Of a stretch of 48,408 nucleotides of DNA, positions 41,450 to 48,408 are shown piece by piece. This stretch comes from a virus. The position numbers were made by a program, and so were the translations under genes. Where the stretch lies: positions 1-48,408 of IMG/VR virus record IMGVR_UViG_3300018080_000036; one strand, written 5' to 3'. Within the stretch, counting starts at the first letter, position 1. Each line of letters starts with the position of its first letter. The notes under the pieces are model-generated. The model saw only the letters and a list, made by a program, of their open reading frames with translations, did no database searches and was not told the DNA's origin.

Positions 41450-41470
41450 CATGTATAAAATATATACAAG
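41450..41470. repeat. Palindromic element copy 7 (before the lysin gene)
   Basis: The core TGTATAAAATATATACAAG lies between the 1,106-aa beta-helix gene and the lysin gene, 13 bases before the lysin GTG. In the direction of transcription its orientation and distance match copies 4 and 6. A TTGAAT 17 bases before its TATATA on the minus strand could make a weak promoter. Confidence 0.9.
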
Positions 41471-41475
41471 ACCCT

Positions 41476-44400
41476 TTACTGTAATTCAAACAGAAATAAG
41501 TCTCTAGCCTGCTGACCCATAGTAGTACATATTATACCTTTGGTACCCTGCCTATTAACATTAAAATCAGGTTGTGCACCCTTCTCCGATAAGTAATTAA
41601 CACCATCATATAAAGTCCTCCTACTACGATTATGGAATAGTCTCTTAGCAGTCTTAGCACTCCAAGCACTTCCACTTGTAGGAATCTTTATAAACTCACC
41701 TTGACAAGTCCACCACCTATAAGAACCTCCTTGAGGAGGGTATGACCATCCAAGAGTTCCATACTTAGCAGTACTAAGATAAAAGTAGTTTGGATTAACA
41801 TCACAAGAAGTAGTACCATACTGTACCCTGAGGTAATAATCATCACTACCTCCCCTAAGCTTAAACAATGGAACCACTCTAGCATTCACAAGCGAATCAC
41901 TATTCCATGTCATGGTAGTATCGCTATCAACCAACCACTTAACAATATCACCTAACTCCAACGTTTCATCATGTCTAGCCCATATTTGGGTATTATGCTG
42001 TGGCTTTGTACAAGCAGTAATAATCCATTCATCATCATTAGCATCCATGAATACTTCATTATGCACAACTCCAACAGCGCCCATTCTTACTAAAGAAAAA
42101 TCACTTCTATTGTATATCTCTATACCATGCTCTATAGACGTGTCATCATTATCAGCATAAGAAGTACCCCAGACTACTATAATATAATCTCCACTAGGGG
42201 ACATTCTAGCATAATCCATATCATCTTCTAACTCATGACTAAAGTTACTATCAGTTCCTTTAGTACCATTAATCACATCAACAGCAAAACATACCCTATC
42301 TCCATCACCAGTTCTAGTAGCATCCACCATAAGGTATTGTCCGGCATAATCTAGATCACCCTCTTTACCAGCGTTTCCATAATCGGTGTATCCAGCCCAA
42401 CTCCAAGTTTTAAGGGTATCCAAACCATCTGCACTATTATCTAATTTAATTATCTGAACTCCAGATGTATCAATAAAATAAAAGGTAGAATCATTTTCAA
42501 AATTCTGCGTCCCACCATCAACATAGTAGCCTGCTTTAGCCCACCTGAAAGACTCCTCTAGAAAGTTATAATTCTTCAATGGATCTGTTAGATGTAACTT
42601 CCTTAATCTCTTACCATTAGAGTCAAACAACCACCTAGAATTCTTATTACTAAAAGAGGCATCACTATCCCAGTCATGCGCTACAAACATGGAACCACTA
42701 TAATTCCAATAGCAAACCTCTGGATTAAACGTCCAAGCACCTTTATATTCAGGATAGTCATAACCAGACCTAGTTATTCTAGTTATCTTCCAATTAAAAC
42801 TAACCCCATCTGGATTACTATATAAAGTAGGATTAGCCGGATCATAGTCTCCACCTGTAGCTACTTGTGGGTAGGGTAGATCATAATAACAATCTACTGG
42901 AGTATTACCAGGTACTAAATCACAATCAGGTATAAAACTATCTAGGTTAGGTGGAAACACAGGACTATGACCAGTAATACCTCCACAAGCCCAACCTATA
43001 TTATCCTCAATAACATCAGATACAGAATCTTCTTCACTAGAAGATAAAGTAACCTCTATCCTTCTACTACGTAGCACAAAATTAGTGGCTATAGCTACAC
43101 GAGGTATATCGGTTGAAGGTATAGGTGGCCAATAGGCTTCATAACATCCCATATCTACGGTAGTAGAGTTTACAGATGTACCCTCTATATCAGTCTCTGT
43201 AATACCTTCTATATAAACTCCAGTGTCTATACATGGAGATTCAGCCGATAATCTATAATTATAACTACTAGTATCTCTAAATGCTGCATAATCATTAATA
43301 CTAGTATTATCACCAGAAGCCGTCTGATAATCACCAAACTCAGACATTAGATAACCAGTACTATTATAGTAGACAACTGGATAATAAGATTTATTAGTAA
43401 AAAAGCAATTATTAGATATATCTACCTCAGGAATTGACAATGGATCAACCCTCATAGTCCAAGCAGAATGATCACAATGAACTATATTATTCTTTATCAC
43501 AGCAGCTCTATTACTGTCTATAACAGATATACCATTTCCAATAGAATCAGGCATAAAGATAGTATTGTTACATATACTATTACCTATATTCTCAGCCCAG
43601 TCTCCATGTGTCTGTATAGCTGGCCCCTCTAAATCATATAATAGGTTATGATGCACACTATTATAATTACAGGAGTTCAAGGGCTGTGCAGCTCTTATCT
43701 GAATACCAGTAGCTCCAACATCAGAGTTAGCATGTCTTACAACATTATAGGCTATCTCATTATAATCAGCTCCCCATTGCATATAGATACCATTTCCAAA
43801 AGGCCCTAGAAAGTCGCAATATTTAACTGTATTACTATCACTTTTATAAATAAACAAACCATCAGGATGGTCTCCATCACAGGCCTCACTAAGATCACAC
43901 TCATATAAAGTATTATGATTAGCTTCCTCAAACTTCACCAAACTTCCCCAATAGTCAACCTGTCTCCTATTACCAGTAATTACACATCTATTAAATTCTA
44001 TATATCTAGTACTTCCAGCTGATCCATACACCTTCACTAATTCAGCCGAGGTGCCCTCTCTCATAAGACAATCATAGAAGGTGATATGGTGGCCACCAGT
44101 AAATACCATAACATTAGCTCCCCAGCTAGCGTCTCCAAACAGTCTAAACTCGAGGTCATAAAGTTCTATATAACCTCCACCAATCCTACACCCAATTGCC
44201 TCGTCCTCTATATCAATAACTACTCCAGAGGTATCAGGATCACCACTATCTAACTTTAAATAAACAGTACTAAAACCAAGACCATCTTTATCACAATAAT
44301 CAAAGTCATTAACATCCATATCACCTAAAAGGGTATCAGAAACACAAGCTGTAGTATCAACCCATACCTGACCTGGGTCATCTATAGATGGATCCCCACC

Positions 44401-44796
44401 TCCAGTTAACTGTATATAATAAACTGTAGTACCACTATCACTTAATATCCACTCATAGGTAGTAGATGGGTTACCTAATATAGCACCACTTAATACCGGC
44501 TTACCATCTGAGCTATCTCCATAGGCATTAACAGTAATCAAACTATCAGCTGAACCCTCATCAGTCCAAAACTGCAGTTCATCCTGTCTCCACTCCTCCC
44601 CATATTTAAAGGATATAGTATCAGCCTTACCGAAACTGCTATTTGTTACCTTACTAACTGTTTTCCAAGCCTTCACCTCAGACAGTCCAGTGCTATCATC
44701 ACTACCTCCTGTATAATCTACATAGTAGTGCAACCCTGTAGCTAAACCAGTTTGTAAGCCAACTAAAGTAAATAAAACAACTAAAAGCTTCTTCAT
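41476..44796 (-). CDS. Secreted beta-helix protein with C-terminal propeller-like domain (1,106 aa)
   Basis: The protein opens MKKLLVVLFTLVGLQTGLATG, a clear export signal. HYYVDYTGGSDDSTGLSEVKAW follows, the typical start of right-handed beta-helix polysaccharide enzymes. Helix repeats (NxIxxN, GNGIYMQWG) extend to about residue 555. From about residue 630 to the end there are repeated Trp/Asp/Gly strands (LDYAGQYLMVDATRTG; YARMSPSGDYIIVVWG; HNTQIWARHDE), like a six- or seven-bladed propeller. This recalls oligogalacturonate-lyase or WD40-type folds. A dual polysaccharide depolymerase is inferred; active-site residues are not assigned. AGGAGG precedes the ATG. Confidence 0.78.
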   Translation of the reverse strand: MKKLLVVLFTLVGLQTGLATGLHYYVDYTGGSDDSTGLSEVKAWKTVSKVTNSSFGKADTISFKYGEEWRQDELQFWTDEGSADSLITVNAYGDSSDGKPVLSGAILGNPSTTYEWILSDSGTTVYYIQLTGGGDPSIDDPGQVWVDTTACVSDTLLGDMDVNDFDYCDKDGLGFSTVYLKLDSGDPDTSGVVIDIEDEAIGCRIGGGYIELYDLEFRLFGDASWGANVMVFTGGHHITFYDCLMREGTSAELVKVYGSAGSTRYIEFNRCVITGNRRQVDYWGSLVKFEEANHNTLYECDLSEACDGDHPDGLFIYKSDSNTVKYCDFLGPFGNGIYMQWGADYNEIAYNVVRHANSDVGATGIQIRAAQPLNSCNYNSVHHNLLYDLEGPAIQTHGDWAENIGNSICNNTIFMPDSIGNGISVIDSNRAAVIKNNIVHCDHSAWTMRVDPLSIPEVDISNNCFFTNKSYYPVVYYNSTGYLMSEFGDYQTASGDNTSINDYAAFRDTSSYNYRLSAESPCIDTGVYIEGITETDIEGTSVNSTTVDMGCYEAYWPPIPSTDIPRVAIATNFVLRSRRIEVTLSSSEEDSVSDVIEDNIGWACGGITGHSPVFPPNLDSFIPDCDLVPGNTPVDCYYDLPYPQVATGGDYDPANPTLYSNPDGVSFNWKITRITRSGYDYPEYKGAWTFNPEVCYWNYSGSMFVAHDWDSDASFSNKNSRWLFDSNGKRLRKLHLTDPLKNYNFLEESFRWAKAGYYVDGGTQNFENDSTFYFIDTSGVQIIKLDNSADGLDTLKTWSWAGYTDYGNAGKEGDLDYAGQYLMVDATRTGDGDRVCFAVDVINGTKGTDSNFSHELEDDMDYARMSPSGDYIIVVWGTSYADNDDTSIEHGIEIYNRSDFSLVRMGAVGVVHNEVFMDANDDEWIITACTKPQHNTQIWARHDETLELGDIVKWLVDSDTTMTWNSDSLVNARVVPLFKLRGGSDDYYLRVQYGTTSCDVNPNYFYLSTAKYGTLGWSYPPQGGSYRWWTCQGEFIKIPTSGSAWSAKTAKRLFHNRSRRTLYDGVNYLSEKGAQPDFNVNRQGTKGIICTTMGQQARDLFLFELQ

Positions 44797-44804
44797 TATT
44801 CCTC

Positions 44805-47800
44805 CTACAATACTTTATCAACTTTTATATAACTCCCAGCTAACACAGTTGAAGTCCCATTGTCAACACTTTGACCATAGTAAAACACTAATGTACCTGG
44901 AGTATTAATAGTAATAGTTCCATTTATCCTACAGTGTCCATCCTCTGTACCAACTTCCTCGTCTCTAGTTCCTAGAGCAGTGTGCCTAGCGCTTATCGCT
45001 AGAGTATCTCCAGCTGTATCTTCAAAGGATAATTGATATACCAAGCTAGTCTTAGTACAAGTGCCTCCTAAAGTAAATTTACTTCCGCCAGTTGCATCAG
45101 CATCTACAAACAACTGAGCATCAAATATATAAGTACCTCCACTCTCAGCATTAACAAACAAATTACCAATGGAAGTTACTGAGGTATCAGTGGAGTTATG
45201 TGCCGTTAAAAGTCTCTTATAACCACCTAGATTTAAGGTTAATACTTTACTAGTGTCTACTAAAATTTGATCTATAACAATATCTAAAGAATCCAAAGCT
45301 TCATCTAAAGCCTCAAAGGCCAATTGTATAGTGCTATCACTAACACTAAGTATATCGTCAAAATTGCTAGTATCTACGGATATATCCTCAGCTGTAACAT
45401 CCTCCCAATCTATAGCATCATCATCTATAGTATCATCCGCTATCTGCTCACCATCAATTTGATTAGATCCATTATCCCATCGATTAGAGCCTGCATACCA
45501 TGGTTTGCCTGTATTTAGTACTAAGCCATTATCGAGATTAACATACCCTTCACTTGTGGTTGTTAATACAAACCCAGCCCCGACATTATTCTTAAAAGCC
45601 ATTTGAGGATTTACACTACTAATGTCAAGCTTGACCGCGCAAGTATCTGTCGCTTGTGCCAAACTAGACCTACTGATATTAACGTCCGAATCCGTCCAAT
45701 AAGCGATAGGAGTTGTGCCGACTTGAGAGTATTGTGCGTATGGTTTGATAGTGCCTACTCCCACATTTCCGTCAGTATCAATTCTTATCCTTTCTTCTAA
45801 ATTAGCATAACTTGAACTAGTATTTTGAGTATAAAATCCTAAAGCGCCATTGTATGAATTTGGCCCAGCTCGTATACCTCTCACCGCTGCGTGATAAATT
45901 TCAGCCGTAGAAACACCAAATAATATTTCTGAATAATGTCCAGTTGTTGTTGAGCCACGATGTAAATACAAAGAACCATCTGATGTATCATAAATTTCAA
46001 CCTTTTTTAAAGGTACCGTCGTCCCAAACCCGACACTACCAATGAAGTAATTATTATTACTACCAGTTACACTTATTTGACTGATTGAGATTGAGTCTGG
46101 AAGTGATATTGTCGGATTTCCAGAAACTCCATCTCCATAGGTAACCTCTACTCTATAAGTAGTACCTGTTATAGTTCTTAGTACATAAGTATCAGAAGCT
46201 GTACGCGCGACTATTCCAGTAGAACTTAAATCTTCTAGTGCAGTTAGATCTCCTCCTATATAATTAGCCACAGAATCATCAAAGGCGTCCTTGTCTAACT
46301 TAGATAGAGCTTCATAATCTGTGAAAAATGTTCCAGCTGTATCAGAAAATGACGGCAACAAACTTGCTTCATAATCCGTAAACAATGATGTTCCACCTGA
46401 ACCGGTTGTATCAGATTGGGTGAAGCCCTGAGCGGCCAACATAATTGAAAATTCTGTTTCACCAACCAGGGAGTCAGGGATAGCACTATAATCTTGAGAT
46501 AAAACCCAATACCTTGTTGCATCCCACGAATTTGTATCAGAATCATCTTGTTTATAATAAATATCGTATTGAGTCGCTACCACTACAGTGTCTAACGCTC
46601 CAGCTTCTACAGCAGCTAGTTCAGCGTCAGTAGCATAATAACTACTATCATGCCCACATAAGTAATTGGCATTAAGATTAGGGCATAGAGTATTACTAGC
46701 TGGAGTAAATGGAGCAGTTCCTGGACCAACAGTAGATGCAAAGGAAGCTCCTAGTATATCAGCATAATATCCACCAGCATAGTTCCAGACACTTAGAGTA
46801 TCCTTGTTAATCGAAATATTAACTCTAGGTGTACCAGAATGGTTATTGGTTATCTTTATAACATCCGCATTAACTCCCGCTGTAGTATCAGTTACTATTT
46901 CAAAAAGATTCCCATCCTTTAAAAAGACATCTAGATCTCTAGTCCTTCTATTTCCAATTCCCTCTACATTAGCTCCAACAAAACTATTAGTTACAGAAGA
47001 CAGATTTATCTGATCAGAGGTACTATTCCATCTATTAACAGTGTTACTAATAACAACTGAATCACACTCTGATAAAGTAATACCATAAGTAGCATTAGAA
47101 TCACAAATGGTATTAGTAATAGAGACATTATCAGATAGTGTAAAAGCCAAACCACTAGCACTATTTTTATAATATCTTCCACCATTAATACCTAATATAT
47201 TTACCTCAGACCCCCCAGTACCATAGGCCCAAAGACCATTTCTATTGTTATACCCTATGCAGTTATTAACCAACACGCCTCTAGAATCAGCTAATATAGA
47301 ATAACCATCATAAGTACAATTAGATGCTATACAATCTGATAAAATAACATCATCACAGCTAGTTAAATAAAACCCTGTATTACAACTATCCACAGTTACA
47401 TGCGATAACTCAAAGTTCTCGAATTTTATATCCCCAGTTCTATTAATATAAAAGCCTATATTAGCATTCTTTATTCTAGTATTACTTATTTTGACATTAT
47501 GGATATTATTGCCATATACGTTTATGGCAGTCTTACTACTAACATTCTCCAAAAAGCAGTTATCCACAAAAACGCCATTTACATCATAAGTATCAGAAGA
47601 GGTTTCTATATCTAGAGTAGAATGAGATCCACCCTTTAGAACAGTATTAGTCAATACTATATTCTCAGTTCTTCTAGCTCCATAAGGGCCGCCAGAGCTA
47701 ATGGTAACACATGTATATCCTTTGGAGGTTAGATCACTAGCTACCTCCATTCTGCAGTTATCTATGGTCAAATCCTTACACCCATTAACATAGATACAAG

Positions 47801-48408
47801 CATTACCTGCAGTATGGTGTAAGTACATATCCCTTACTGTTACCCTCTCACAGGTACGGAACATAAACATATCATCTGATTCATGCCCATAGGTGTCTTC
47901 ACCATTCTGGTCTACTTCTCCTCCACCACATATAACTACATCGGTAAGACCATTAGCATAAACAAACTTAACTCCGTGCGTGGTATCTACCTTACTCCAG
48001 TTTATCTTACTACCTGGTGGAACTATAAGGACTGTTCCAGAGCTAAGGCCGTGCTCTACTTGACTTATATCTATAGTATCCGTGGATACCACTATTATAC
48101 CTGGGACATAGTCTACACCATCGTTCTTTAGAGTAGACATAAGATCATCATAAGCATCAGTAAAGCGGATGTCTGAATTACTAAGATACGCCTGTAATAA
48201 AACCCAGTATCTAGTAGCTATATCAGTAGTATCACCCCAAGTAATTCCTAAAGAATCAAACATATCTGATACTATAGTATTTAATAAAGTAGTATCAATC
48301 TCTACAGCACTAATGCTAACATTAACATCTCCAGCACTTCCGCTAGGAGTTACTCTAGGCACTGAATTACTATAATTAGAAATAAGCAGTAAACCTAATA
48401 CAATCAAT
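44805..48408 (-). CDS. Secreted beta-helix fibre protein (1,213 aa over the circular junction)
   Basis: The gene runs to the end of the window and continues at position 161 through the terminal repeat. After its signal peptide the protein has a beta-helix from about residue 95 to 520 (NACIYVNGCKDLTIDNC; VVISNTVNRW). It then has fibre-like repeats with DTS/AFEALDEALDSL, a module at about 772-962 with GNVGVGT-type phage-fibre signatures, and a C-terminal jelly-roll-like part (INTPGTLVFYYGQSV). The module at 772-962 differs in base composition. Tailspike or depolymerase is the likely role, but a signal peptide on a virion fibre is unusual. It follows the 821-aa gene and precedes the 1,106-aa gene by eight bases. 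Confidence 0.8.
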   Translation of the reverse strand, partial: LIVLGLLLISNYSNSVPRVTPSGSAGDVNVSISAVEIDTTLLNTIVSDMFDSLGITWGDTTDIATRYWVLLQAYLSNSDIRFTDAYDDLMSTLKNDGVDYVPGIIVVSTDTIDISQVEHGLSSGTVLIVPPGSKINWSKVDTTHGVKFVYANGLTDVVICGGGEVDQNGEDTYGHESDDMFMFRTCERVTVRDMYLHHTAGNACIYVNGCKDLTIDNCRMEVASDLTSKGYTCVTISSGGPYGARRTENIVLTNTVLKGGSHSTLDIETSSDTYDVNGVFVDNCFLENVSSKTAINVYGNNIHNVKISNTRIKNANIGFYINRTGDIKFENFELSHVTVDSCNTGFYLTSCDDVILSDCIASNCTYDGYSILADSRGVLVNNCIGYNNRNGLWAYGTGGSEVNILGINGGRYYKNSASGLAFTLSDNVSITNTICDSNATYGITLSECDSVVISNTVNRWNSTSDQINLSSVTNSFVGANVEGIGNRRTRDLDVFLKDGNLFEIVTDTTAGVNADVIKITNNHSGTPRVNISINKDTLSVWNYAGGYYADILGASFASTVGPGTAPFTPASNTLCPNLNANYLCGHDSSYYATDAELAAVEAGALDTVVVATQYDIYYKQDDSDTNSWDATRYWVLSQDYSAIPDSLVGETEFSIMLAAQGFTQSDTTGSGGTSLFTDYEASLLPSFSDTAGTFFTDYEALSKLDKDAFDDSVANYIGGDLTALEDLSSTGIVARTASDTYVLRTITGTTYRVEVTYGDGVSGNPTISLPDSISISQISVTGSNNNYFIGSVGFGTTVPLKKVEIYDTSDGSLYLHRGSTTTGHYSEILFGVSTAEIYHAAVRGIRAGPNSYNGALGFYTQNTSSSYANLEERIRIDTDGNVGVGTIKPYAQYSQVGTTPIAYWTDSDVNISRSSLAQATDTCAVKLDISSVNPQMAFKNNVGAGFVLTTTSEGYVNLDNGLVLNTGKPWYAGSNRWDNGSNQIDGEQIADDTIDDDAIDWEDVTAEDISVDTSNFDDILSVSDSTIQLAFEALDEALDSLDIVIDQILVDTSKVLTLNLGGYKRLLTAHNSTDTSVTSIGNLFVNAESGGTYIFDAQLFVDADATGGSKFTLGGTCTKTSLVYQLSFEDTAGDTLAISARHTALGTRDEEVGTEDGHCRINGTITINTPGTLVFYYGQSVDNGTSTVLAGSYIKVDKVL
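48286..48408. repeat. Terminal direct repeat, right copy
   Basis: This stretch is identical to bases 1-123 of the window and lies in the 5' part of the 1,213-aa gene. Joining the two copies restores one uninterrupted frame with a proper start codon and signal peptide. Confidence 0.97.

Noticed and set aside
3821-41470. Palindromes as transposon ends or att sites
   Set aside because: They are seven single palindromes without flanking target duplications or an associated recombinase gene.
1-48408. tRNA, rRNA, integrase, transposase, lysogeny repressor and CRISPR genes
   Set aside because: I looked for cloverleaf-like segments, tyrosine/serine recombinase motifs and repeat-spacer arrays and recognised none; a tRNA search program could still find a degenerate tRNA.

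Overview
The window is one complete phage genome from a sequence assembly. Its first 123 bases recur exactly as its last 123 bases, and one large gene runs across that junction, so the molecule is best read as a circle (or a circularly permuted or terminally redundant genome) of about 48,285 bp. It is AT-rich and uses the standard code with TAA, TAG and TGA stops. Strong Shine-Dalgarno sites (AGGAG/AAGGAGG) precede ATG, GTG and TTG starts. One near-consensus sigma-70 promoter is visible. I cannot name the host. The regular Shine-Dalgarno use argues against Bacteroidetes. The large secreted polysaccharide-binding proteins suggest a host coated in polysaccharide. No integrase, repressor or other lysogeny gene was recognised, so it looks strictly lytic. 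A portal, scaffold, capsid, short-tail-type tube and nozzle proteins and three likely ejection proteins, with no tape measure, suggest a podovirus-like particle.

Two divergent transcription units start in the non-coding stretch 3612-4265. The rightward early/replication arm (4266-22646) begins with small proteins of unknown function and a SAM methyltransferase. It continues with a Cas4/AddB-type nuclease, a Dda/RecD-like helicase, a Sak4-like RecA-family recombinase, a likely ssDNA-binding protein and a ParB-methyltransferase fusion. A uracil-DNA-glycosylase/exonuclease/family-A polymerase fusion and a DUF3987-like ATPase follow. Together they could replicate, recombine and modify the phage DNA; no primase or RNA polymerase was seen. 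Four small zinc-ribbon proteins are scattered through the arm.

The leftward late arm starts at 3611 with a TerS-like protein, crosses the circle junction and ends at 22722. After TerS come four consecutive proteins with N-terminal export signals: one of 129 aa and three giant beta-helix proteins. Then follow lysin, a membrane/coiled-coil lysis protein, TerL, portal, scaffold, a capsid-adjacent beta-helix protein, major capsid protein, tail tube, nozzle and ejection proteins. The arms converge at a hairpin near 22.68 kb.

The least explained features are non-coding. A family of seven nearly identical palindromes (core TTGTATAAAATATATACAA) lies only between genes. Three iterons sit exactly 21 bp apart in the divergent region. 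A 30-bp inverted repeat flanks a very AT-rich gene-free segment at 4.85-5.14 kb. GC-rich hairpins lie beside terL and the capsid gene. The palindromes fall at module boundaries and have stereotyped distances to start codons, so they are the best candidate for an undescribed phage-wide regulatory or DNA-organising system.
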